This document shows, piece after piece, positions 1-7,284 of a stretch of DNA of 8,073 nt; the first letter of the stretch is position 1, and every line of letters starts with the position of its first letter. Origin of the DNA: Caldifarciminota bacterium (GTDB taxonomy: Bacteria > Hydrothermota > UBA3073 > NMUJ01). The notes below the pieces were generated by a model that saw only the letters and a list, made by a program, of their open reading frames with translations, made no database searches and was not told the origin of the DNA. The position numbers were made by a program, and so were the translations under genes. Where the stretch lies: contig JAGGUB010000056.1 in NCBI GenBank assembly GCA_021158725.1, forward strand, positions 1 to 8,073. Direction: 5' to 3'.

Positions 1-489
1 ATTGAGGGTCTCAGGCATATCGTAGCCGAATATTCTCTTAAACTCCTTCTGACAGTATTTACATCTACATGCCCACCCATGGTCTGGGTTATAGAAATGT
101 GGTTCATCCCAGAATAATACATCACCATCGATATATTTCACATCTTCTATCCAACGATACATGAAATCGACAAATCTGGGGTTATTAACACAAGCTGCCG
201 GTAGTGGGTTGAACTTATTATCTACCTGACATATCGCGTGCTCGTTCACTATTTTTGAGAACGGTTCGCCACCAAACACGTTACCAACCCCCCATGGATC
301 GACATATACTTCGAGCCCAACTTCATGTGATATATCAACAATCGCTTTCATAGTATCCTTGTAGAACAGCCTGTCGAATTCCGAAAATGTATGTAAGACG
401 AAATTACAGTTATGTTCCACTATATCACGCATATCATGTTTCACCCATTTGGGGTTCCTATTACCGAAGTAACTCACGCCTGTCTTCAT
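1..489 (-). CDS. Cytoplasmic TIM-barrel, glycosidase-like protein (3' part cut by window edge)
   Basis: I do not recognise a named family with certainty. The 163 visible residues begin MKTGVSYFGNRNPKW and look like the first strands and helices of a TIM barrel of the hypothetical glycosyl hydrolase type. There is a DPWGVGNVFGGEPF segment (about residues 64-77), then LFWDEPHFY (125-133), where D128 and E129 sit where barrel hydrolases often carry an acid residue at a strand end. A CRCKYC cluster (141-146) follows, running into FKRIFGYDMP, a pattern seen in several GHL/GH42-like barrels. There is no signal peptide, so the protein is probably cytoplasmic, unlike its neighbours. An in-frame TAG lies immediately before ATG 489, so this is the most upstream ATG possible; no clear ribosome binding site precedes it. 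It overlaps the preceding gene by 29 bases, suggesting translational coupling. The frame is open to base 1, so the C-terminus is missing. Function is inferred only at fold level. Confidence 0.8.
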   Translation of the reverse strand, partial: MKTGVSYFGNRNPKWVKHDMRDIVEHNCNFVLHTFSEFDRLFYKDTMKAIVDISHEVGLEVYVDPWGVGNVFGGEPFSKIVNEHAICQVDNKFNPLPAACVNNPRFVDFMYRWIEDVKYIDGDVLFWDEPHFYNPDHGWACRCKYCQKEFKRIFGYDMPETLN

Positions 490-2842
490 CTACTCGCGCT
501 TTCAGTTTATGTATCTCCCACGGTAGTATGATTTTGCCAGGTTTGTTGAGCTCATCACGTACCCTCATGAAAGCCATCCCAAGGTATTTGTTGGTTGCCT
601 TCATTGTATTGACCCATTCCTCATAAGGGGTGTCAACCGTACCCTTTCTGCGGGTGGCTTCACGGATGTATTTCCTACCACCCTTCTCTGCTACGATCAC
701 CATATGTGCAGAAAATATGTCATCCCTATTCGCATAGATTAACGCTCCTATATCGCCAGCCTTCACACTGTCTTCGACCATCACCAGCACATCCATCGGT
801 ACATAATCTATCGTAAGCTGGCGATCGGGTTTCACGTATTGCATATCCTCTATACCTTTGTTTTTGAGAAACTTTCTATGTGATATCGTCCTTGTCACCG
901 TCCGTGTATACTTTCCGCCTATACGTCGGGTGACATCATCGAGTAGCCAACGATTTTCGGGTAACCAATCCGCCATCGTGTAGTGGTTACGTGTTTTGAT
1001 ACCTATTATACCATCCTTGTACCGTATCTGGAGCAGATTGTTGAAAAAATTCTCCCAACAATCCGATATCGCCATCGCCAATACGTGTTCACATAATGCC
1101 ATACAGTTGGTTTCACGTAGGTTCACCAATGGCCAATTCTCAACCATAGCGTAGGGGCCATCGCCTACACATTCAAATTTGTATGGCATACCGAGGAACC
1201 TTTCCGAGTAGAAGTTGATCCTCTCCGAAATTGTCCATTGCTTCTTACTTATTTCCTTTAGGAGCTTATCTATCTCATCGTATGTCATCTTATAGATGGG
1301 CTTATATTGCATCATCTCTGTTATGTTGATCTGCACTATGTTTGATATCGGTGATTCATTCCAGTACCTATCGATAGCTGTTGCGGCATAGAAATATTTA
1401 TTTTGTGCTGTGTAGCTGTTGAACCTCTCCACATGTGTGAATGTTGTATCACCAAAGTATATATCGACGATCTCATCCTCATCCACATCTATAATACTAT
1501 CGGGTGACCGATAAATTACAACCCAACAGTTTGCTGCTATCTCATCGGGTGGTGTCACCTTAATCCCATACGTTAACGGGGCCAATTTACTCACACTAAT
1601 TGTTGGCGGTTCCGGTGGTATACTATCAATCAGGCCGGTTGCCCTGATCTTCGTCTTCCGCATGAAGAAGGTTTTGCTCGCCTCTACCCAGTATTGGTGG
1701 TCATCCCACCACCTGTAGCTGAAGAATTGAAATCCATCCACCCACGTAAACCCTCTACAGGTTTCGACCACCCATGGATGGTTAGCCCATACACCGTTTA
1801 AGGAAAATTTATACGAACCCAGCCCTACGGTGTATAACCGTCCCTCGTTTATACCGGGTTGGATTGAGGGTTCCCATCGAGTTAATGCATCATAAAACCC
1901 GTCTGGTGTTGTCCAATGATAATGCATTGGCATCAACTGATCCACGTAGCCATTGTTGAACCACAATGCTGCATCTTGGAATACCCTACCATAAGCTTGC
2001 CATGTATCCCAATCGTATTTACCCAGGACTGCTGCTGATAAGCGTACCCAGGGCTTCACCGCTTGTATGGAATCGTGTAACACACGTACGAACTCGGTAA
2101 CCGACCAGCGCCACCAATCCTCCCATGTGTCAAACCCTTCAGGTACACCCGCCTTATATGGATGTTCAACATCGTACAGGTAGCGGCCCTTTTTGTTATG
2201 AACAAATTCGTACATCATATCGGTTGGGGTTAACCCTTCTTTCATAAGCTGTTTGAGTTGCTCGGTACGTTCTGGGGTGGTGAACTCATTCCATCGAACA
2301 TAATCGAGATGCAACCCATCTATATCGTAATTCCTTACGATCTCCATAGCAACGTTTATCAAATATTCTCGTACCTCCGATAATCCCGGCGAAATTGCCG
2401 CTATCCTATCAGGCATGGGGTTACCGTTTTCGTCCCTACAGACCCATTCCGGATGTTCATATGCGGGCGACCCTATCGCTGCACCCCTACATTCGAACAC
2501 GTTCATCCATGCATGTATCTCCAACCCCCTCGCATGCGCTTGTTCAACCGCATACGCGAACGGATCGTAACCTGGGTCACTGTAAAGCATGTATTTACCG
2601 AACGGCTCATAAGATGACCTATAGTATGCGGTACCGTTCTGACGTACTTGCCAGATTACTGCGTTCATGTTTGCAGCTTTTATGTTATCCAGTATCTCAC
2701 ATATCCTATCCCTGTTATACGGGTGTGGCCAAACAGGGTCGAGCTGCTCCCATGTGATAACCCATACCGCACGAAACTCCTCGTTGTTCAATTCATAGAT
2801 AGGTTGATACGAAATCAAGAATAGGGTTAGGATTGTCACCAC
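461..2842 (-). CDS. GHL10 glycosidase-like protein fused to a DUF1460 amidase-like domain
   Basis: 793 residues. Residues about 19-398 are a GHL10 domain (PF02638, formerly DUF187): EEFRAVWVITW at the start, the DGLHLDYVRW strand at 175-184, then WVRLSAAVLG and DQLMPMHYHW. Residues about 407-508 are FN3-like with an acidic IIDVDEDEIVD loop. Residues about 520-770 match DUF1460, an NlpC/P60-like N-acetylmuramoyl-L-alanine amidase family: FLGMPYKF, VNLRETNC with candidate catalytic C580, LLQIRYKDG, RNHYTMADW (H620), DVTRRIGG, and SAHMVIV with candidate H713. Expected role, by family, is cleavage of peptidoglycan glycan and its stem peptide outside the cytoplasm. It has no C-terminal sorting module, unlike the neighbouring paralog. 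The start is GTG directly after the upstream TAA; a second GTG at 2839 is better spaced from the GAGGT motif. The N-terminus MVTILTLFLISYQPIY is hydrophobic but lacks the basic residues of a normal signal peptide, so export is likely but unproven. Domain calls are by motif only. Confidence 0.9.
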   Translation of the reverse strand: MVTILTLFLISYQPIYELNNEEFRAVWVITWEQLDPVWPHPYNRDRICEILDNIKAANMNAVIWQVRQNGTAYYRSSYEPFGKYMLYSDPGYDPFAYAVEQAHARGLEIHAWMNVFECRGAAIGSPAYEHPEWVCRDENGNPMPDRIAAISPGLSEVREYLINVAMEIVRNYDIDGLHLDYVRWNEFTTPERTEQLKQLMKEGLTPTDMMYEFVHNKKGRYLYDVEHPYKAGVPEGFDTWEDWWRWSVTEFVRVLHDSIQAVKPWVRLSAAVLGKYDWDTWQAYGRVFQDAALWFNNGYVDQLMPMHYHWTTPDGFYDALTRWEPSIQPGINEGRLYTVGLGSYKFSLNGVWANHPWVVETCRGFTWVDGFQFFSYRWWDDHQYWVEASKTFFMRKTKIRATGLIDSIPPEPPTISVSKLAPLTYGIKVTPPDEIAANCWVVIYRSPDSIIDVDEDEIVDIYFGDTTFTHVERFNSYTAQNKYFYAATAIDRYWNESPISNIVQINITEMMQYKPIYKMTYDEIDKLLKEISKKQWTISERINFYSERFLGMPYKFECVGDGPYAMVENWPLVNLRETNCMALCEHVLAMAISDCWENFFNNLLQIRYKDGIIGIKTRNHYTMADWLPENRWLLDDVTRRIGGKYTRTVTRTISHRKFLKNKGIEDMQYVKPDRQLTIDYVPMDVLVMVEDSVKAGDIGALIYANRDDIFSAHMVIVAEKGGRKYIREATRRKGTVDTPYEEWVNTMKATNKYLGMAFMRVRDELNKPGKIILPWEIHKLKARVDEDRRELLR
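1892..2128 (-). repeat. Highly conserved GHL10 core block, copy 1 (coding direct repeat)
   Basis: Encodes residues 239-317 of the GHL10-DUF1460 protein. It is collinear with bases 4964-5200 in the neighbouring GHL10 gene: 70 of 79 residues are identical by direct comparison. The right-hand 88 bases differ at only 8 positions, and an unbroken 29-base match lies at 2100-2128. Similarity falls sharply to the right of 2128. Confidence 0.8.
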
Positions 2843-5800
2843 TTACCTCACAAGTAGTAGCTTGTTTGTAAATAATTTGCCATCAAACCTCAACGAGTAG
2901 AAGTACACGCCAGCCGCCATATCACTGGGTGCATGGAATGTAACCTCGTGTTGCCCTTTGCCCATCAATCCATTAACAAGTGTAGCCACTACACGGCCTG
3001 TAACATCGTATACTGTGAGTTCAACCACACCGGGTTTGGGTAACGAGAACACTATATTCGTTTTGGTATTGAACGGATTGGGATGGTTACTCAATGTCAC
3101 ACATGTGGTGGAGGGTTCCTCCACACCTATCTGAGCTTTCCTCACAAGCCGTAGCTCATCGATGTATATCATACCGCTAATGGAATCACCAACTTCATGT
3201 GTTAGCTGGAAGCTATCAAACCTCAACGGCGGATTTAATGTACCATCACCTACATCATCCGTCCAGTATCCGACACTGTTGGGATCGCTCAGCTGCCACT
3301 CAACCAACCGCCATCCGTACCAGTCCAGGGTTATCCATTTTGAAACTTCATGAAACTGCGACTGATCCATGGTACTATCGTCGACACAGAACCTAAACTT
3401 GTTATAGCTGTGATCACCAAAAACATAGCATTGCAACACATAAGTGGTATCAAATATTACCTCACGTGGTCTACCACCCGCAAGATACTCCCTAAGCAAC
3501 CATGGTGGATCGGATTCGTTCCATTCATACTGCAGGTACGCGGATTGGGCTGGTGTAGATGCTGGTGGATAAACTTCGCTGGTATAGCCCCATTCCGTAT
3601 TAGGTGCATCGATACCATGTGTTGACCCACTCTGTTCGGGTTGCCACCATGTTCCAGGTGATGTGAAATCTTCTATCATCACCAGCTCGGTGTAGGTTAC
3701 AGCTGCTGTATGGAAGTTGATCACCATATACGACGACATGGGATTACCTGCAGTATCTGTTATGTGATGTGTATGTGATAACAACACCGTATAGTCGGTG
3801 TTGGGGGTGAGCGGTTGCTTAGGCTGTATGCATAAGATTGACTTACCATGCATCACCGTATGTGTAAACGCTATCGGTAACATGACCCATCCACAGTATA
3901 GCCTGACACTTACGGTATCCAACGTATTTGTGTCTATGGGTTCGTCAAACACCACGGTGATTATATCTCGTATGTCGAAACTATCTTCACCACTTGTCGG
4001 ATACGTATATACGATATGTGGTGGTATATCGTCACGTGCAAACGTCTTGAACCGCAGTACAAACGGGTCACCCTCTATACCGTCGGCGTTACCATCGAGC
4101 AGCCTACCATTTATGTCCCTTGCCGATGGCTGTATGGTTAGTTCATACCATGTATCATACTGGAAATATCCATCAGGTACGATTGTTAGCGTTTTGTTAC
4201 CATCAGCCCATAGCAGTTGCGCAATACCGATATGGGGTTCAATACTTATCGTGGTGTCATCGAACGACGTCGTATCCATGGTTTTGGAGAACCCCACAAT
4301 TATACTATCTGCGATAGATATTGAGTCACTATCTGCAGGTATCGTGTATACGACGATAGGTGCAAACGATGGTATCGAGTCGGACACTTCAACATTCGAT
4401 ATGTCAGATTCGTTCCAGTATCTATCAAACACTGTAGCAGCATAGTAGTATCTACCGTTGTAATCCTGTGTACCGTCGAAACTATCCACGTAGGTGAAGC
4501 TACTATCACCAAAATGTATGTGTATGATATCGTCGTTCGATACATCAATAATGCTATCAGTTGACCTATATATAGCGAACCAGTAATTCGTGTCTGAGGT
4601 TGCACCCCCCAGCAAAACAGTTATCGCATATGTTAAAGAGTCAATCTTATTTAGTTCAATCTGCACCGGTTCCGGTGGTATGCTATCTATCAACCTCGTT
4701 GCACGTATCTTGGTTTTGCGGTTGAAGAATGTGCTACCAGCTTCATCCCAGTAGTCATGGCTACACCATGTAGCGTAGCTGAAGAATTGGAATCCATCCA
4801 CCCATTGTATGGTCCTACATGTATCTACGATAGCGGGATGGTTATCCCACACACCATACATGTCGAGGATATACGAACCCGGCCCCACTGTGTATAACCG
4901 GCCAGCTGCTATACCTTCTTGGATGTATGGTTCCCAGCTGTTATATTCACCACATAGCATGTTGTAGAACCCCGCAGGTGTCGTCCAATGGTAATGCATG
5001 GGTGTGAGCTGATCAACATAACCTTCGTTAAACCATAATGCTGCATCCTGAAAAACCGTACCGTAGGCTTGCCAGCCACCCCAGTTGTATCTACCCAAAA
5101 CTGCTGCTGATAGACGTACCCAGGGTTTCACCGCCTGTATGGAGTCGTGTAATTCACGTACGAACTCGGTGACCGACCAGCGCCACCAATCCTCCCATGT
5201 TGCGAACCCCTCCGGTGGCACAGTATCCCATGGATGCTCAATATCGTACAGGTAACGGTTACGTGGTGGTGCCTCCTGTAAAGCTTTCAACAGCTCAGGT
5301 GTTATGAAGCCATCGAGTGAACGTTCCTCAGGGATGGACTTTGCCAGCAATTCACCCTCTTTTGTGCTTGTATATTCGCTCCATCTCACGTAATCGAGGT
5401 GTATACCATCTATATCGTAGTTACGTACGATCTCCATTATGACCTTTATCGTATAATTTCTTACGGAGTCGAGGCCTGGCGAAAACCACCTGTGTGATGT
5501 CATCGGCCGTCCATAGCCATCCCTGCATATCCAGTTCTGATGCTCATAAGCAGGTGCGCCGGGGTAGAATGCTGATACATGGAACACATTAACCCATGCA
5601 TGGAGTTCAAGCCCACGTTTGTGTGCCTCCTCTATAGCGTATGCGAGCGGATCATAGCCTGGATCTTCATATCCGATGTATCTTCCCCAAGGTTCGTACG
5701 ATGATGGATAATATACTTCACCGTTCTGCCGTACTTGCCATAGCACAGCGTTCATGTTGGCACGTTTGTGACGGTCCATCACCTGTCGACATAGACGTTG

Positions 5801-5944
5801 GCTGGCTTCTGGGTTACCGTATGAGCTGTATATGTCCCATGTGACTGCCCATGTTGCACGAAACTCTTCGTTGATACCTGCGGATAGGATTTGACACACT
5901 AAGAGAAAGGGGATTACAACCCACGTCCTTATTGATGTTGCCAT
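2843..5944 (-). CDS. Secreted multidomain GHL10 protein with C-terminal sorting module
   Basis: 1033 residues. A signal peptide is clear at 1-22 (basic R6, hydrophobic core, cleavage near LSA-GIN). GHL10 covers about 25-412, with DGIHLDYVRW at 179-188, WVRLSAAVLG and DQLTPMHYHW. An FN3-like module lies at about 420-522. Two Ig-like modules of the Big_5 type follow at about 527-636 and 638-747; the first holds an acidic DINGRLLDGNADG loop (610-622), probably calcium-binding. Residues about 751-938 look like a jelly-roll, carbohydrate-binding-type beta sandwich (EDFTSPGTWW at the start, IYIDELRLVRK at the end). Residues about 948-1033 are a FlgD-Ig-like / type A sorting module (NHPNPFN, VYDVTGRVV, GVYFYSL, ending KLLLVR), after an IGVEE linker. 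This suggests export across the outer membrane and surface attachment or release of a polysaccharide-active enzyme; substrate unknown. ATG 5944 follows an AGGAG motif by 11 bases and lies 23 bases after the previous stop. It is closely related in its first half to the next gene. Confidence 0.92.
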   Translation of the reverse strand: MATSIRTWVVIPFLLVCQILSAGINEEFRATWAVTWDIYSSYGNPEASQRLCRQVMDRHKRANMNAVLWQVRQNGEVYYPSSYEPWGRYIGYEDPGYDPLAYAIEEAHKRGLELHAWVNVFHVSAFYPGAPAYEHQNWICRDGYGRPMTSHRWFSPGLDSVRNYTIKVIMEIVRNYDIDGIHLDYVRWSEYTSTKEGELLAKSIPEERSLDGFITPELLKALQEAPPRNRYLYDIEHPWDTVPPEGFATWEDWWRWSVTEFVRELHDSIQAVKPWVRLSAAVLGRYNWGGWQAYGTVFQDAALWFNEGYVDQLTPMHYHWTTPAGFYNMLCGEYNSWEPYIQEGIAAGRLYTVGPGSYILDMYGVWDNHPAIVDTCRTIQWVDGFQFFSYATWCSHDYWDEAGSTFFNRKTKIRATRLIDSIPPEPVQIELNKIDSLTYAITVLLGGATSDTNYWFAIYRSTDSIIDVSNDDIIHIHFGDSSFTYVDSFDGTQDYNGRYYYAATVFDRYWNESDISNVEVSDSIPSFAPIVVYTIPADSDSISIADSIIVGFSKTMDTTSFDDTTISIEPHIGIAQLLWADGNKTLTIVPDGYFQYDTWYELTIQPSARDINGRLLDGNADGIEGDPFVLRFKTFARDDIPPHIVYTYPTSGEDSFDIRDIITVVFDEPIDTNTLDTVSVRLYCGWVMLPIAFTHTVMHGKSILCIQPKQPLTPNTDYTVLLSHTHHITDTAGNPMSSYMVINFHTAAVTYTELVMIEDFTSPGTWWQPEQSGSTHGIDAPNTEWGYTSEVYPPASTPAQSAYLQYEWNESDPPWLLREYLAGGRPREVIFDTTYVLQCYVFGDHSYNKFRFCVDDSTMDQSQFHEVSKWITLDWYGWRLVEWQLSDPNSVGYWTDDVGDGTLNPPLRFDSFQLTHEVGDSISGMIYIDELRLVRKAQIGVEEPSTTCVTLSNHPNPFNTKTNIVFSLPKPGVVELTVYDVTGRVVATLVNGLMGKGQHEVTFHAPSDMAAGVYFYSLRFDGKLFTNKLLLVR
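2845..2850 (-). promoter_or_regulatory. Shine-Dalgarno-like site of the GHL10-DUF1460 gene, inside the preceding stop region
   Basis: TGAGGT on the minus strand spans the last codons of the large GHL10 gene and the first base of its TAA stop. It is too close to GTG 2842 but well placed for GTG 2839, so initiation may begin one codon later than the longest frame, by termination-reinitiation. Confidence 0.45.
4964..5200 (-). repeat. Highly conserved GHL10 core block, copy 2 (coding direct repeat)
   Basis: Encodes residues 249-327 of the 1033-residue GHL10 protein, the partner of bases 1892-2128. The 29-base exact match lies at 5172-5200. The two copies are 3072 bases apart in the same orientation, so recombination between them would produce a hybrid GHL10 gene and delete the modules between. 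Confidence 0.8.
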
Positions 5945-5955
5945 ATGAGAGATAT

Positions 5956-5960
5956 CTCCT
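5956..5960 (-). promoter_or_regulatory. Shine-Dalgarno site of the large GHL10 gene
   Basis: AGGAG lies 11 bases before ATG 5944 in the 23-base gap after the propeller gene, supporting that start. It partly overlaps the 10-base palindrome GAGATATCTC (5949-5958). Confidence 0.6.
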
Positions 5961-5967
5961 ACACTAT

Positions 5968-7215
5968 TTATTTCACAACCAACATCTTAAGTGTTGTAAC
6001 CCGACCATCTACTTCCATACGACAGAGATACGTACCTGAAGGTAATGTGGTTGCATCGAACTGCACCTCGTAGCTACCTGGTGTCATGTGTCGGTTAATC
6101 AATGTCTGCACAATACGGCCATCAATATCGTAAACTTTCAAGTCAACAAACCCACCCTTAAACAACGTAAATGTGATCGTTGTCGTATGATGGAATGGAT
6201 TGGGATGATTCTCTAACCTATAGCAAGAAGCTACCTGGTTGTGTTCTTCTACACCTGTGGTGACAACATATCGCCACACCCTATGGCCGTTAAATGATAC
6301 CACATATGCGGTGTCACCGGATAGGCTGAACGCGACACCACGTGGCCCGTTGTAGCTTCCTTCAGGTACTTCCGGCATATATAAAGTGGCATACTCCATA
6401 GTGTTGTAATTCAGTACCACAAGCCCATTCTGTGACTGTAGTTGCGGATCTTCTGTCTCGTGTGAACACCATAAGGTGTTGTCAGGCCCCCAATCCATAG
6501 TCGTTATCGTGAACTGAAATATTGGGTTACCGTAATCATCGACAGAGATTTCCTCCACTAAATCATACGGAAGTACACCTGGTATATCGCTGTGGTAATG
6601 GTATACCGGGCCGCCGGGGTTGAGGTTACCAGTCCATAGGTCTTTACCATCCTTGGACACTTCTATACCTCTTGCGAATCCCGCGGATGGTGTCAAATCG
6701 ATCGTATAAACTAATTCAAAAGTACTTGGATCCAACACATGTATTGGGGTGACACCCACAACCGTACCCACATAGATGTAGCCAAACGTATCGACAGCGG
6801 GTTTCGTCAACGTACCGGGGCCTGTCCATCTGGCGATACCTTCACCTGTCTCCACATCGAGCTTGATGAGAATATTACCTTTAACATAGAGGATGTTACC
6901 TTCGTGATCTAACGCCATACCACGACAGTTTCTATCAAGGAATATAACAGTATCACCGGGTATCACCACACTATCGATAGGTGAGAAAGCTGCCTGTGTA
7001 CCATCAGGATTTTTAACAATAAGTGGACAGCTACCATAGCAACCAATCCAGATGCGGTTGTATCGATCAACCACAATACCGTGTGGCATGATAACTAATG
7101 AATCGAATACACCATCAAATGTATAATTACGTGGTAGCTCACCCGGTACCCAGCCAAATATTGCTGTGCTGGTGGATAAAAGTATTCCAACACTTATTAT
7201 CACATTTTTTGTCAT
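5968..7215 (-). CDS. Secreted beta-propeller protein with C-terminal sorting module
   Basis: 415 residues. The N-terminus MTKNVIISVGILLSTSTAIFG is a signal peptide. Residues about 25-320 consist of repeated blade-like units of the NHL/YVTN/SMP-30 kind: PHGIVVDRYNRIWIG, RGMALDHEGNILYV, RGIEVSKDGKDLWTG, MDWGPDNTLWC and PRGVAFSLSGDTAYV. No catalytic motif is recognisable, so a binding or scaffold role is as likely as an enzymatic one. After a TGVEE linker, residues about 333-415 form a FlgD-Ig-like / type A sorting module (NHPNPF, VYDIDGRIVQTL, GTYLCRM, ending KMLVVK), suggesting export to the cell surface. The start ATG is preceded by GGGAGGAGGG, a very strong ribosome binding site. It is the first gene of the probable four-gene run, sitting after the terminator of the upstream gene. 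It is a paralog of that upstream propeller: both share HSDIPGVLPY and a near-matching sorting module. Confidence 0.9.
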   Translation of the reverse strand: MTKNVIISVGILLSTSTAIFGWVPGELPRNYTFDGVFDSLVIMPHGIVVDRYNRIWIGCYGSCPLIVKNPDGTQAAFSPIDSVVIPGDTVIFLDRNCRGMALDHEGNILYVKGNILIKLDVETGEGIARWTGPGTLTKPAVDTFGYIYVGTVVGVTPIHVLDPSTFELVYTIDLTPSAGFARGIEVSKDGKDLWTGNLNPGGPVYHYHSDIPGVLPYDLVEEISVDDYGNPIFQFTITTMDWGPDNTLWCSHETEDPQLQSQNGLVVLNYNTMEYATLYMPEVPEGSYNGPRGVAFSLSGDTAYVVSFNGHRVWRYVVTTGVEEHNQVASCYRLENHPNPFHHTTTITFTLFKGGFVDLKVYDIDGRIVQTLINRHMTPGSYEVQFDATTLPSGTYLCRMEVDGRVTTLKMLVVK

Positions 7216-7225
7216 CCCTCCTCCC
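7216..7225 (-). promoter_or_regulatory. Strong Shine-Dalgarno site of the second propeller gene
   Basis: GGGAGGAGGG lies directly before ATG 7215, with GGAGG four bases from the start codon. It is much stronger than the sites of the three genes downstream, which fits its position as the first gene of the run and supports this start. Confidence 0.8.
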
Positions 7226-7246
7226 TTGCTCTACATTTTATAAAAT
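7226..7246 (-). promoter_or_regulatory. Possible promoter -10 region or leader start for the four-gene run
   Basis: Between the terminator stem and the ribosome binding site lies an AT-rich 12-base palindrome, ATTTTATAAAAT (7235-7246). Its TAAAAT matches five of six bases of the sigma-70 -10 hexamer. A TTGCTG that could act as -35 lies inside the terminator stem and loop, but with only a 15-base spacer. If the run is transcribed separately, this is the only intergenic room for a promoter. The match is weak, and it may simply be the tail of the terminator. Confidence 0.25.
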
Positions 7247-7277
7247 AAAAGGGGTCAGCAATACACTGACCCCTTTT
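7247..7277 (-). terminator. Intrinsic terminator after the upstream propeller gene
   Basis: A perfect 12-base-pair inverted repeat (arms 7247-7258 and 7266-7277; AAAAGGGGTCAG with its complement) encloses a 7-base loop. Read on the minus strand it begins 8 bases after the TGA stop, and the arm ends in TTTT followed by ATTTTATAAAAT, a U-rich tail. The opposite strand also has a short T run, so some bidirectional action is possible, but no gene points at it from the left. Confidence 0.9.
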
Positions 7278-7284
7278 GATATGA

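Noticed and set aside
3798..4445. 215-codon open frame on the plus strand
   Set aside because: It lies wholly inside the well-supported minus-strand GHL10 gene, has no domain-like pattern or ribosome site, and its composition is that of an antisense shadow.
4300..4605. 101-codon minus-strand open frame inside the large GHL10 gene
   Set aside because: It is in an alternative frame of a gene with continuous domain matches; no frameshift is needed to explain the main frame.
461..5944. The two GHL10 genes as one gene interrupted by a nonsense mutation
   Set aside because: The upstream protein ends in a complete sorting module exactly at the TAA, and the downstream protein restarts with its own hydrophobic N-terminus and GHL10 domain. 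Two genes explain this better.
5949..5958. GAGATATCTC palindrome next to the ribosome binding site as an operator or translational switch
   Set aside because: It leaves only a 3-base-pair stem with a 4-base loop, or a short dimer site. That is too little to claim regulation.
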